A stretch of DNA of 64,000 nt. Source: Clostridia bacterium (lineage in GTDB: Bacteria; Bacillota_A; Clostridia; Oscillospirales; CAG-272). The DNA is taken from positions 6,454 to 70,453 of the forward strand of contig JAFSUU010000048.1 in the NCBI GenBank assembly GCA_017445115.1. Reading direction: 5' to 3'. The stretch's first letter is position 1. The number at the start of each line of letters is the position of its first letter. The translations under genes were made by a program, and so were the position numbers. The notes below the pieces were generated by a model that saw only the letters and a program-made list of their open reading frames with translations, did no database searches and was not told where the DNA came from. Shown here one piece after another: positions 51,079 through 59,461 of this stretch.

Positions 51079-52143
51079 ATGTCTAAATTCTTCAGTGAAA
51101 AGTATTCGAAACTTGTTCCGTATACGCCCGGTGAACAGCCGAAAGATATGGAATACGTCAAACTGAATACGAATGAATCGCCGTTTATACCGCCGTTTTC
51201 GGCTATTCTCGCGGCGAAAAGAGAAGCTGAGACACTGAACCTTTACCCTGCGCCTGAACCGACGGAACTTTACGAAAAGTTTGCCGCCGCAATAGGTGTC
51301 AAACCGTCGCAGCTCATCGCCGTAAACGGATCGGACGAGGTGCTGAATTTCGCTTTCGCGGCGTTTTGCGACAAAGATCACCCGGCAGTATTCCCGGATA
51401 TAACTTACGGCTTTTACGAAGTCTTCGCAAAGATGAACTGCGTACCGTATGAGACGATACCGCTGAAGGACGACTTAACGATAGATCCTTATCAATATAT
51501 CGGCACGGGGAAGACCGTGTTCATAGCGAACCCCAACGCTCCGACCGGGATCGCGCTTCCGATCTCCGATATCGAGATAATCGTGGCGGGAAATCCCGGC
51601 AACGTCGTTGTCATCGACGAGGCGTACGTCGATTTCGGCGCCGAGAGCGCGGTGTCACTCATCGACAAATATCCCAATCTGCTCGTGACACAGACGTTCT
51701 CGAAGTCCCGTTCCATGGCAGGGGCGCGTCTCGGCTTCGGTATAGCTTCCGAAGAGCTGATAAGAGATCTCAACACGATCAAATATTCGACCAACCCTTA
51801 CAATGTGAACCGTCTGACGCAGGCGGTCGGTATCGCGCTGCTCGACGAAGCTGATTACACTTCGAGAAACTGTAAAACGATAATCGCGAACAGACGCGGT
51901 CTTGCTCACAGCCTTGAGTACCTCGGTTTTGACGTCACTCCCTCGAGCGCAAATTTCGTCTTCGCGCGTCATCCGGAGATCGGTGGAGAGGAGCTGTACC
52001 TCAAACTGAAAGAGCGCGGAGTCCTCGTCCGTCATTTCAGCGCGGAAAGAATAAAAGATTACAACCGGATTACAGTTGGAAACAAAGAACAGATCGAAAT
52101 ACTGATCGAAAAAATAAGAGAGATTCTGGAGGAAAAAGAATGA
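51079..52143 (+). CDS. hisC: Histidinol-phosphate aminotransferase
   Basis: A PLP enzyme converting imidazole acetol phosphate to histidinol phosphate; HisC proteins may also transaminate aromatic keto acids, which would serve the nearby aromatic pathway. The 354 residues have LNTNESPFIPP (about 31-41), NGSDEVLNFAFAAF (about 80-93), ANPNAPTGIALP (about 151-162), DEAYVDFG, and QTFSKSRSMAGARLGFGI with the PLP-binding Lys (about 206-223). It starts one base after the hisD stop and overlaps hisB by 4 nt. Confidence 0.95.
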   Translation: MSKFFSEKYSKLVPYTPGEQPKDMEYVKLNTNESPFIPPFSAILAAKREAETLNLYPAPEPTELYEKFAAAIGVKPSQLIAVNGSDEVLNFAFAAFCDKDHPAVFPDITYGFYEVFAKMNCVPYETIPLKDDLTIDPYQYIGTGKTVFIANPNAPTGIALPISDIEIIVAGNPGNVVVIDEAYVDFGAESAVSLIDKYPNLLVTQTFSKSRSMAGARLGFGIASEELIRDLNTIKYSTNPYNVNRLTQAVGIALLDEADYTSRNCKTIIANRRGLAHSLEYLGFDVTPSSANFVFARHPEIGGEELYLKLKERGVLVRHFSAERIKDYNRITVGNKEQIEILIEKIREILEEKE

Positions 52144-52727
52144 GACAGTCAACGGTCAAAAGAACGACAAAAGAAACCGATATTGAGATCGTCCTTGAAC
52201 TCGACGGGACCGGAAAGAGCGAGATAGATTCCGGCGTTCCGTTTCTCGATCACATGCTTACTCTGTTCGCGTCTCACGGCTGCTTTGACCTCACGGTTAA
52301 ATGCAAAGGCGACACGGAGGTTGATTATCATCACTCCGTTGAGGATATAGGGATCGCGCTCGGCGAGGCGTTCACGAAAGCGCTCGGCAATAAGAAGGGT
52401 ATAAGAAGATACGGGGACACCACGCTTCCGATGGATGAGGCGCTGATCCTCACCGCGGTCGATATCTCCGGCAGGTGCTTCCTTTCGTATTCTCTCGGTA
52501 TACCTCAACCGAGAGTCGGACTTTTCGATACTGAACTCGTCTCGGAATTTTTCTGGGGATTCGTCAGAAACTGTCCGTGCTCGCTGCATATAAAGAAGCT
52601 CGCCGGCGGAAATACGCATCACATAATTGAGGGCGCGTTCAAGTCGTTCGGCAGAACTATGAGAGAAGCCGTCTCAATAGACGAAGCAAAAGCGGGACAG
52701 ATCCCGTCGACGAAAGGCGTGCTCTGA
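52140..52727 (+). CDS. hisB: Imidazoleglycerol-phosphate dehydratase
   Basis: A monofunctional, 195-residue dehydratase with duplicated metal motifs: GVPFLDHMLTLFASHG (about 33-48), DYHHSVEDIGIALGEAF (about 62-78) and NTHHIIEGAFKSFGR (about 158-172). It lacks the N-terminal phosphatase found in E. coli HisB, in line with the separate PHP phosphatase at the end of the operon. It overlaps both neighbours (ATGA with hisC, one base with hisH). Confidence 0.97.
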   Translation: MRQSTVKRTTKETDIEIVLELDGTGKSEIDSGVPFLDHMLTLFASHGCFDLTVKCKGDTEVDYHHSVEDIGIALGEAFTKALGNKKGIRRYGDTTLPMDEALILTAVDISGRCFLSYSLGIPQPRVGLFDTELVSEFFWGFVRNCPCSLHIKKLAGGNTHHIIEGAFKSFGRTMREAVSIDEAKAGQIPSTKGVL

Positions 52728-53335
52728 TGGTCGCGATAGTTGATTACGGCGTCGGAAATCTTTTCTCGCTGAAAAGCTCTTTCGCGGCGATCGGCGAGAG
52801 TGCGGTCGTGACGTCGGATCCTGAAGTAATAAAGGGAGCTGACAGAATCCTCTTGCCGGGAGTCGGCGCGTTTTCGGACGCCGCGCAAAAACTGAAATCA
52901 AGCGGTCTTGACAAGGTGGTATGCGGCGAAGCAAAAGGCGGTAAACCTTTACTCGGTATATGTCTCGGTATGCAGCTTCTTTTTGAAAAAAGCTATGAAT
53001 ACGGAGAGCATGAAGGACTGTCGCTTCTTTACGGATCGGTCCGTCCTATAGCAGACGTGATTCCGGTTGATCTGAAGATTCCTCAGATCGGTTGGAATGC
53101 GCTTGAATTCAAAAAGGATTCGCCCCTGTTCAAGTATATTGATAACGGAGATTTCGTTTATTTCGTTCATTCGTACTATGCCGCCGAGTGCGACGACGAG
53201 ACTGTTGCCGTGACGGATTACGGCGCACCTCTCACCGCGGCGGTTCAGCGCGATAACGTTTACGGATGTCAGTTTCACCCGGAAAAGAGCGGCAAGGTCG
53301 GTCTTTTCATTCTCAAAGCGTTTTGCGAGGTGTAA
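52727..53335 (+). CDS. hisH: Imidazole glycerol phosphate synthase, glutaminase subunit
   Basis: A 202-residue class I glutamine amidotransferase that feeds ammonia to HisF. The nucleophile is in LLGICLGMQLLFE (Cys about 79), the His-Glu pair in YGCQFHPEKSG (about 180-190), and the start VAIVDYGVGNLFSLKSSFAAIG is canonical. ATG 52727 shares a base with the hisB stop. All triad residues are present. Confidence 0.96.
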   Translation: MVAIVDYGVGNLFSLKSSFAAIGESAVVTSDPEVIKGADRILLPGVGAFSDAAQKLKSSGLDKVVCGEAKGGKPLLGICLGMQLLFEKSYEYGEHEGLSLLYGSVRPIADVIPVDLKIPQIGWNALEFKKDSPLFKYIDNGDFVYFVHSYYAAECDDETVAVTDYGAPLTAAVQRDNVYGCQFHPEKSGKVGLFILKAFCEV

Positions 53336-53337
53336 CG

Positions 53338-54057
53338 ATGAAGATTTTTCCCGCAATAGATCTTTACGGAGGAAAAGCGGTACGCCTCTTCAAAGGCGAT
53401 TACGACAAAATGACCGTCTATTCGGACGAACCTGCTGAAGTCGCACGCGAATTCGCGCGTCTCGGCGCAAAGTTCGTACACGTCGTCGATCTTGAAGGCG
53501 CGAGAGACGGAGAAACGCCGAATTTCGATACTGTTCTTCGAATAAAAAACGCGTCAGGTGCTTTTGTCGAGATCGGCGGAGGGATCCGCACGGAGGAGAC
53601 CGTCGAAAAATATCTCGCCGCCGGGATCGACAGAGTCATACTCGGTACTGCGGCGATAGAGGATTCGGATTTTCTGAGATCGTGCCTTGATAAATACGGA
53701 GAAATGATCGCGGTCGGCGCCGATCTGAAAGACGGTTTTGTCGCGGTGCGCGGCTGGAAAGAGGTTACGAGCGTAACGGCGGACGATTTCTTTGAAATGC
53801 TCTCAGAATACGGAGTAAAAAACGTGATATGCACGGACATTTCAAAAGACGGCGCTATGCAGGGAACGAACAGAACTCTCTATAAAGAGCTGTCGGATAA
53901 GTACGACATAGATATCACGGCATCCGGAGGCGTTTCAACGCTCGACGACGTAAAAGCGCTCGCGGCGATGGGCCTTTACGGCGCTATAATCGGAAAGGCG
54001 TACTACACCGGCGCGATAGATATCCGTGAAGCGATAGAGGTGGCAAATGATAACTAA
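53338..54057 (+). CDS. hisA: Phosphoribosylformimino-AICAR phosphate isomerase (HisA)
   Basis: A 239-residue (beta/alpha)8 isomerase. KIFPAIDLYGGKAVRLFKGD (residues 2-21) carries the catalytic Asp 8, GGGIRTEETVEKYLAAGIDRVILGT spans the first phosphate site, and CTDISKDGAMQGTN carries the second catalytic Asp. The frame is open from 53266, but ATG 53338 lies 2 nt after the hisH stop and gives the normal N-terminus. The end overlaps hisF by 11 nt. Confidence 0.96.
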   Translation: MKIFPAIDLYGGKAVRLFKGDYDKMTVYSDEPAEVAREFARLGAKFVHVVDLEGARDGETPNFDTVLRIKNASGAFVEIGGGIRTEETVEKYLAAGIDRVILGTAAIEDSDFLRSCLDKYGEMIAVGADLKDGFVAVRGWKEVTSVTADDFFEMLSEYGVKNVICTDISKDGAMQGTNRTLYKELSDKYDIDITASGGVSTLDDVKALAAMGLYGAIIGKAYYTGAIDIREAIEVANDN

Positions 54058-54805
54058 AAGAATAATACCGTGCCTCGATGTGAAGGACGGCAGAGTCGTA
54101 AAAGGAGTCAATTTCAAAGGGCTCGGAGACGTCGCGTCGCCCGTGGCTCTCGCGGAGTATTACAGCTGTGCCGGCGCCGATGAACTCGTGTTCTACGATA
54201 TAACCGCGTCGAGCGAGGGAAGGGCGATATTTACGGAGATCCTTACCGAGACCGCATCAAAGGTATTCATACCGCTGACAGTCGGCGGCGGAATAAATAC
54301 GGTCGCCGATTTCGAGAGGGTCCTCAAATGCGGAGCGGACAAAGTCAGCGTTAATTCCGGCGCGATAAGGAATCCCGGGCTCGTCGGTGAGGCCGCGCGT
54401 CTTTACGGCGACCAGTGCGTTGTGCTCTCGGTAGATATTGCGAGAGTGGACGGAGTTTTTCGCGTCTTTGCAAAAGGCGGCCGCGAGAATACGGGTATGG
54501 AAGCGATCGAATGGACAAAGCGGTGCGTTGACGCAGGCGCCGGAGAGATCGTCGTCAATTCTATCGACACAGACGGTGTGAAAGGCGGATTTGATATTGA
54601 AATGCTCCGCGCGGTTACGGAGGCGGTCTCCGTGCCGGTTATAGCGTCCGGCGGCGCGGGGTGTATCGAACACTTCATAACGCTGTTCAAAGAACTTCCG
54701 AAGGTCGACGCAGGACTCGCCGCGTCAATCTTCCATTTCGGAGAAGTTAGTATAAAAGATTTGAAAGAAAAAATGGCGGCGGAAGGTATCCCCGCACGTC
54801 TTTGA
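54047..54805 (+). CDS. hisF: Imidazole glycerol phosphate synthase, cyclase subunit
   Basis: A 252-residue barrel paralogous to HisA that makes IGP and AICAR with ammonia from HisH. KRIIPCLDVKDGRVVKGVNF (about 3-22, Asp 11 at DVKDG), DELVFYDITASSEGR (about 45-59), PLTVGGGINT, and NSIDTDGVKGGFD (about 167-179, second Asp) are all present. Starts inside the end of hisA; a good GAGGTGGCAAATG ribosome site is visible. Confidence 0.97.
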   Translation: MITKRIIPCLDVKDGRVVKGVNFKGLGDVASPVALAEYYSCAGADELVFYDITASSEGRAIFTEILTETASKVFIPLTVGGGINTVADFERVLKCGADKVSVNSGAIRNPGLVGEAARLYGDQCVVLSVDIARVDGVFRVFAKGGRENTGMEAIEWTKRCVDAGAGEIVVNSIDTDGVKGGFDIEMLRAVTEAVSVPVIASGGAGCIEHFITLFKELPKVDAGLAASIFHFGEVSIKDLKEKMAAEGIPARL

Positions 54806-54814
54806 GGTGATATT

Positions 54815-55465
54815 ATGCTGAAAATCGATGAACTGAAATTTGACAAAGACGGGCTTATTCCCGCAATCGTTGTCGACTCCGTTACGAAAGAAGTGCTCAC
54901 ACTCGCGTATATGAACCGCGAGAGCCTCAAGATCACTATGGAGCGCGGACTGACTTGCTTTTACAGCCGTTCTCGAAAAGAACTCTGGCTCAAAGGGGAG
55001 ACGAGCGGAAATTATCAACACGTCGTCTCTATAACTGCGGACTGCGACCGCGATGCTCTCACCGTCGTCGTAGAGCCGGAAGGACCTGCGTGTCATCTCG
55101 GAACTAAGTCCTGCTTCAACGATAAAATCTACGAGAGCGAAGAGCTTCACGAGTTTTCGCTCGAAATGCTCGTAAAGCTTATCGAGGGCAGAAAAACGGA
55201 GAAAAAAGAGGGCTCGTATACGACGTATCTCTTTGAAAAAGGGCTCGACAAGATATTAAAAAAGGTCGGCGAGGAGTCGACGGAAGTAATTATCGCCGCG
55301 AAAGATAAGGATAAAAAAGAGACGATCTACGAGATCGCCGACCTCACTTATCACGTGCTCGTGCTTATGATTGAGGCGGGCATCTCGGTTGAGGATATCC
55401 ATCGCGAGCTCGCTTCCCGCCACGTGATAGATCACAAGGTAAAGCAGGAGAAGATGACGTCATGA
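54815..55465 (+). CDS. hisIE: Bifunctional phosphoribosyl-AMP cyclohydrolase / phosphoribosyl-ATP pyrophosphatase
   Basis: A fusion of steps two and three, 216 residues. Residues 1-110 (HisI) carry [29 protein letters not shown] and the zinc cysteines in DCDRDAL and [12 protein letters not shown]; residues 115-216 (HisE) carry the all-helical [18 protein letters not shown] with acidic metal ligands. The order I-E is the common one. GAGGTG precedes ATG 54815. Confidence 0.96.
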   Translation: MLKIDELKFDKDGLIPAIVVDSVTKEVLTLAYMNRESLKITMERGLTCFYSRSRKELWLKGETSGNYQHVVSITADCDRDALTVVVEPEGPACHLGTKSCFNDKIYESEELHEFSLEMLVKLIEGRKTEKKEGSYTTYLFEKGLDKILKKVGEESTEVIIAAKDKDKKETIYEIADLTYHVLVLMIEAGISVEDIHRELASRHVIDHKVKQEKMTS

Positions 55466-56229
55466 TAAGACGGGATTACCACACTCACACGAACTTTTGC
55501 GACGGAAACAATACCGCTGAAGAAATGGTGAGGGCGGCGATATCTCTCGGGATGGACGAGCTTGGATTCTCAGGTCACGCGCATCAGCCGTTCGATTTCG
55601 ACTACTGTATGTCGGTCGAGGGCTCGGCGGCGTATCGCAAAGAGATCACCCGCTTGAAAAGCGAATACAAGGGAAAGATAAAAATATATCTCGGAGTTGA
55701 AAAAGACCTTTATTCCGACGAGGACACCGAAGGGCTCGATTACGTTATCGGTTCGACTCACTATCTCAAATTCGGCGACGAATATATCGCCGTTGACGCG
55801 GGAGCCGACGTGTTAGCCGATATGATCGAGCGAAAATTCGGAGGCGACGCGCTCGCTGTGTGCGAAGCGTATTACGACAACCTGTCAAAAGTCGGCGAGT
55901 CTATACGTCCGACGATAGTGGGGCATTTTGACCTCGTGAAAAAATATAACCTCGGCGGAAAGTTCTTCGATGAATCGTCACCCCGCTACGTCTCGGCATG
56001 GAAAGCTGCGGCGGACAGACTTCTTGAAACCTGCAAACTGTTCGAGATCAACACGGGCGGTATCGCCCGCGCTCATCAGACTGAGCCTTATCCGTCCCCC
56101 GCTATATACGGTTATCTCAAAGAGCGCGGGGCAAAATTTATCCTTTCGAGCGACAGTCACCGCACCGATAATCTGTGCTTCTTGTTCGATAAATACGAAC
56201 ACCTCGCGGACAAAGTCAGACTCTTCTGA
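55462..56229 (+). CDS. hisK: Histidinol-phosphatase, PHP family
   Basis: This 255-residue PHP-fold phosphatase removes phosphate from histidinol phosphate, the step missing from monofunctional HisB. Metal-site motifs are [14 protein letters not shown] (about 4-17), [10 protein letters not shown] (about 37-46), [11 protein letters not shown] (about 152-162) and [12 protein letters not shown] (about 229-240). It overlaps hisIE by 4 nt and is the last gene before a strong terminator, completing the ten-step pathway in one operon. Confidence 0.93.
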   Translation: MIRRDYHTHTNFCDGNNTAEEMVRAAISLGMDELGFSGHAHQPFDFDYCMSVEGSAAYRKEITRLKSEYKGKIKIYLGVEKDLYSDEDTEGLDYVIGSTHYLKFGDEYIAVDAGADVLADMIERKFGGDALAVCEAYYDNLSKVGESIRPTIVGHFDLVKKYNLGGKFFDESSPRYVSAWKAAADRLLETCKLFEINTGGIARAHQTEPYPSPAIYGYLKERGAKFILSSDSHRTDNLCFLFDKYEHLADKVRLF

Positions 56230-56239
56230 TGAAAAGTTC

Positions 56240-56272
56240 AGCGCCGCAGGCATTTTGCCTGCGGCGCTTTGT
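56240..56272. terminator. Terminator of the histidine operon
   Basis: GCGCCGCAGGC/GCCTGCGGCGC with an ATTTT loop, TTTG after, and AAAAGTTC before (weak use by the convergent lipoprotein gene). Confidence 0.85.
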
Positions 56273-56285
56273 AATTTTCCGAAGA

Positions 56286-56876
56286 TCAATAGTATAAAAA
56301 CTCGATCGTCCTCATAAACTTTTCGACCTGAGCATCGTCGTAGTCTTCGCCGTATACGTTATATACGAAACGGTAAAATCTGTGCTCCATCTGATTGTTG
56401 CTCTGGTCAAAGGCGATCCTGATGACGTACATCCGCCAGTTGGGAAGCCCTAAATAGTCGAATTTCTGATAGTCGAAGACGTAGTCGCCGACTGTCTTTT
56501 TTTCGATCGGAGCCTCGTTGTTGTATTCATTATAAGCGGCGTTTATGTAGTCGTAGCAGTCTACCTGGAGCATACAAGTGTAACCCATGTCGGTAAACAT
56601 GAAACCATCGTGATTTTCCGGAAGATTAAAAGAGCATTCTTCGTAAGCGTTGTAATCGATGTGCGACGTAAACTCCTCTTTCACCCGCTCCTCAAATTCC
56701 TTCATCGTGTCGACGGTGACCTCGTCCCCGGCCGTGTCTTCGGCCGTTTGTTCTGTTTCTGTGTCAGCGATGCCGGCTGCGGTTTCAGTATCGCTTTCAA
56801 TGCTCTCGACCGCACCGCACGAAGCGGCTGCAAACATCGAGACCACAAGAATAATGCATATCAGCGCTTTTTTCAT
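56286..56876 (-). CDS. Predicted lipoprotein with acidic linker
   Basis: A 196-residue protein: signal peptide with lipobox AAASC (Cys about 20), Glu/Thr/Ala-rich linker (about 25-60), then a soluble domain rich in Tyr and Asp (FNLPENHDGFMFTDMGYTC, MYVIRIAFDQSNN). The layout matches the lipoprotein at 31957. It begins 4 nt after the sialidase-like gene and is cotranscribed with it. Function unknown; a surface sensor or accessory to carbohydrate use would be a guess. Confidence 0.7.
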   Translation of the reverse strand: MKKALICIILVVSMFAAASCGAVESIESDTETAAGIADTETEQTAEDTAGDEVTVDTMKEFEERVKEEFTSHIDYNAYEECSFNLPENHDGFMFTDMGYTCMLQVDCYDYINAAYNEYNNEAPIEKKTVGDYVFDYQKFDYLGLPNWRMYVIRIAFDQSNNQMEHRFYRFVYNVYGEDYDDAQVEKFMRTIEFLYY

Positions 56877-56880
56877 GCTG

Positions 56881-57951
56881 TTATCTCTCCTCGGAAAGTC
56901 TTACAAATCTTACACCGCGGACGTCGCCCTGCTCGTACCAGAGCACAACGATCAGCGTTCCGTCGGGAAGGAGCTTCACGTGCGGCTCGCCGAACGAGAA
57001 ATCGGTCCACTCGGTAAAGTCGCCGCTGCTCATGCTCCTTGTGGCGCTCGCCGCCGCCCATACCGGCTCGTTTGCGATCACTTCGACGCCGTCGCTCATC
57101 ACTTTCTCGTGCGCGAGCCAAACGCCGACCGTGCCTTCTTTGCGCTGATTGTACGCTATATACACGTCGCCGTCGTCACCTGCGCAGATACCGGTCGACT
57201 GACCTCTGAACGGCTGTGCAAAAGGACCGTTGAACGTCGCTCCGTCATCGGCGGAGATAAGATACTGACTTGAATTGCTGCTCGCCGTCTGCCAGGTCGA
57301 AACGAAGAGCTTTCCGTCGGAAAGACGCTCGATCCAGCTCTCGGCGTAAAGACATTCGGGAGGAATTACCGCGAATTTTACGGCGGACGTTTTGCCGTCC
57401 GGCGCAACCGTGATCTTTCCCATGCAGCAGGTGTCAACGTCCTCTTTCTTGTCTATCGTCGGGTAAGGTGAATAAATGACAGTCACAGTTCCGTCTTTAT
57501 CGAGAAGCGCGCCGCCCGGGTTTTCCGCGGAAGCATAAAACGGAACTTTTATCTTTGTCGGTTCCGGAAAATCTTTTCCGTCTTCGGATATCGCGATGAC
57601 AAGTTCGTTTTCCTTCATTCCGCCGGCTTCGTCTGACCAGAACGCCTCGCCGGGATACGCTATATCCCACTGCTTGCCGCCGAGGATAAGTCTCCCGTCG
57701 TGCCCGTTTCTGAGTGAAATGAAAGTGGATTTTTTGCCCGTTAAAGAGGGATAGATCTCTTTTGCCGCGCTCCATTTCTCACCGTCACGCGAGTACGCGA
57801 TCATCGGTACGAAATCATTTGCTCCGCTTTTTGAGTTGAGCATAAAAGAGCAGGCGATCTCTCCCGTCGGCAGTACCGAGACGCGCGGACCGCTCGTCAT
57901 TCTTCCGTCGCCGGAGATAAAAACGTCGCCTTCCGAAATCTTGCGAAACAT
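56881..57951 (-). CDS. Sialidase/neuraminidase-like beta-propeller protein
   Basis: A 356-residue protein with a six-bladed-propeller pattern: repeated strand-turn units such as RVSVLPTGEIACSFM, MIAYSRDGEKWSAA, LVIAISEDGKDFPEP, YLISADDGATFNGP and HVKLLPDGTLIVVLWYE, i.e. BNR/Asp-box-like S-x-D-x-G-x-x-W motifs. No signal peptide is seen. It falls near the exo-alpha-sialidase/BNR superfamily, but the full sialidase triad (Arg cluster, Tyr-Glu pair) cannot be confirmed, so it may be another glycosidase or a lectin. It has a clear promoter. Confidence 0.72.
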   Translation of the reverse strand: MFRKISEGDVFISGDGRMTSGPRVSVLPTGEIACSFMLNSKSGANDFVPMIAYSRDGEKWSAAKEIYPSLTGKKSTFISLRNGHDGRLILGGKQWDIAYPGEAFWSDEAGGMKENELVIAISEDGKDFPEPTKIKVPFYASAENPGGALLDKDGTVTVIYSPYPTIDKKEDVDTCCMGKITVAPDGKTSAVKFAVIPPECLYAESWIERLSDGKLFVSTWQTASSNSSQYLISADDGATFNGPFAQPFRGQSTGICAGDDGDVYIAYNQRKEGTVGVWLAHEKVMSDGVEVIANEPVWAAASATRSMSSGDFTEWTDFSFGEPHVKLLPDGTLIVVLWYEQGDVRGVRFVRLSEER

Positions 57952-57992
57952 ATATTTAAAATCCTCCGCTTGTTGAAAATTTTACCGCTTTC

Positions 57993-58021
57993 AGTATAGC
58001 AGAAAATTAATCGCATTTCAA
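57993..58021 (-). promoter_or_regulatory. Promoter of the sialidase-like gene
   Basis: On the minus strand TTGAAA (58021-58016), 17 nt, TATACT (57998-57993). Confidence 0.75.
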
Positions 58022-58033
58022 GCCCAAAAACAC

Positions 58034-58062
58034 TTGCCATTTTGATTTGTTAGTGGTAGAAT
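58034..58062 (+). promoter_or_regulatory. Promoter of the flavodoxin gene
   Basis: TTGCCA (58034-58039), 17 nt, TAGAAT (58057-58062); divergent from the sialidase-like gene. Confidence 0.7.
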
Positions 58063-58086
58063 AAAATCAAACCGTGGAGGATGAAG

Positions 58087-58572
58087 ATGAGAACTGTTAT
58101 CGTATATTATTCAATGGGCGGGAACGTGAAGTTCGCCGCGCATGAGATCGCGCGTCAGCTCGGCGCCGACACACTCGAGATCGCACCGTCGAAGGCATAC
58201 CCTTCGAGGGGCTTTCGTAAATTCATCTGGGGAGGGAAGAGCGCCGTTATGGGCGAACAGCCGAAACTGCTCCCATACGTTTTCGACGCGGACGCTTATG
58301 ACCGCGTAGTCCTCGCATTTCCCGTATGGGCGAGCAATTTTGCACCGCCTATCCGTTCATTTATCATGCAGAACGAGGCGTCTCTCGCGTCAAAAACGAT
58401 CGCAGCCGTCGCCTGCTGCGCGGGCGGAGACGCGGATAAAGCCTTTGCAAAGCTGCGCGATTTTCTCGACATAAGCGCGTTTGAAGCGACCGCCGTTTTC
58501 GTCGATCCGAAGGATAAACCGTCGGACGAAAAAGTCAGAATGATGGCTGAATTCGCGGAAGCGCTGAAGTAG
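58087..58572 (+). CDS. Flavodoxin-like protein
   Basis: A 161-residue flavodoxin_4-type protein. The FMN phosphate loop reads YYSMGGNVKFAA (about 6-17), a variant of the S/T-x-T-G-N-T rule, and VLAFPVWASNFAPPIRSF (about 79-96) forms the isoalloxazine site. Probably a low-potential electron carrier or an NADPH-dependent reductase partner. GGAGG ends at 58080, so ATG 58081 is too close and ATG 58087 (6-nt spacing) is the better start. It has its own promoter. Confidence 0.82.
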   Translation: MRTVIVYYSMGGNVKFAAHEIARQLGADTLEIAPSKAYPSRGFRKFIWGGKSAVMGEQPKLLPYVFDADAYDRVVLAFPVWASNFAPPIRSFIMQNEASLASKTIAAVACCAGGDADKAFAKLRDFLDISAFEATAVFVDPKDKPSDEKVRMMAEFAEALK

Positions 58573-58665
58573 TATTTCCGGCAGAATCACAGAAACAACG
58601 CTTTTACCGCGAAAAGCCCGCTGTATCTGCGTTTATACTGTAGATTTGCAGAAAGGAAGATCGTA

Positions 58666-59250
58666 ATGAAAGATTTCGACATTGAACAGAAGATCAATCA
58701 TTCTGAGAAGATACAGTGGAAAGGAAAGCCTGAAAAGAAAGCGTTTTTCCTGAAGAGCGTTTTCAATATTTTCCTTCCGATCGCCGTCGTATGGGCAATT
58801 ATAGATTTTTCATTTATCTCAAGATTTATAAATGACGTTGACGGCAGATTTTTTGTCATTCCGTTCTTTATTCTTCATCTGATGCCCGTATGGATGTATC
58901 TTTTCGGTATTATTTCCTCGCTTCTTCGCTTCAGACACACCGAATACGTCGTAACCGATCAGGCGATCTATATATCCGGAGGAGCGTTCACAATAAACGT
59001 CGAGAGAAAGCCGCTTGTCAGAATTTCCAATGTCAGCATCAGAAGCGGTATCATAGAAAGAATGAGCAAAGTCGGTTCAATCGTTATCGATGACGGAGAT
59101 ACTTCTTATCGGAATAATAACTCAAGAATGGGTACTTCATTTGCAATACTGTATGTTCAGGAGCCGGAAGAGGTCTTCAACAAGATCAACAAATTGCAGT
59201 CCACGGCTTTTTCCGACACCATGTATCCGAATCAGTACAGACCGCAATGA
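58666..59250 (+). CDS. Bacterial PH-domain (bPH2) membrane protein
   Basis: A 194-residue protein with two hydrophobic helices (about 28-52 and 64-88) followed by a bPH2/YdbS-like pleckstrin-fold domain (YVVTDQAIYISGGAFTINVERKPLVRISNV, then the GSIVIDDGD turn). These proteins are membrane-associated with unclear function, in some cases linked to stress response or protein secretion. AAAGGAAG precedes ATG 58666. Last gene before the mobilizable element; ends at a strong terminator. Confidence 0.78.
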   Translation: MKDFDIEQKINHSEKIQWKGKPEKKAFFLKSVFNIFLPIAVVWAIIDFSFISRFINDVDGRFFVIPFFILHLMPVWMYLFGIISSLLRFRHTEYVVTDQAIYISGGAFTINVERKPLVRISNVSIRSGIIERMSKVGSIVIDDGDTSYRNNNSRMGTSFAILYVQEPEEVFNKINKLQSTAFSDTMYPNQYRPQ

Positions 59251-59290
59251 ACAGCCGGCGGCATCTTTTTAATCATTTATAACATAAACG

Positions 59291-59327
59291 AAAAATCCGA
59301 ACGGATAAATTCCGCTCGGATTTTTTT
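59291..59327 (+). terminator. Terminator at the edge of the mobilizable element
   Basis: AAAAATCCGA...TCGGATTTTT with an inner CGGA/TCCG stem and seven T after. The following 59328-59461 stretch has no gene and contains the short repeats at 59389. Confidence 0.88.
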
Positions 59328-59388
59328 GGTCTGAGTGACTGGATTATATCCCCGCAAATTCCCGTCAGCAAAGGATTTATAAAATTCG

Positions 59389-59408
59389 GTACACCAATAG
59401 TACACCAA
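59389..59408 (+). repeat. Two GTACACCAA direct repeats next to the integrase
   Basis: GTACACCAA at 59389-59397 and 59400-59408 (11-bp period). They lie 54 nt beyond the integrase stop, on the chromosome side, and resemble in layout the tandem TTGGCACCC motif of the 12.7/17.6 kb repeats. Candidate arm-type or att-region sites. Confidence 0.45.
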
Positions 59409-59461
59409 CGGGCATTTGAAGGTGTGATTTGATGAGGAAACAATAAGCCATTAAAAGTTGC

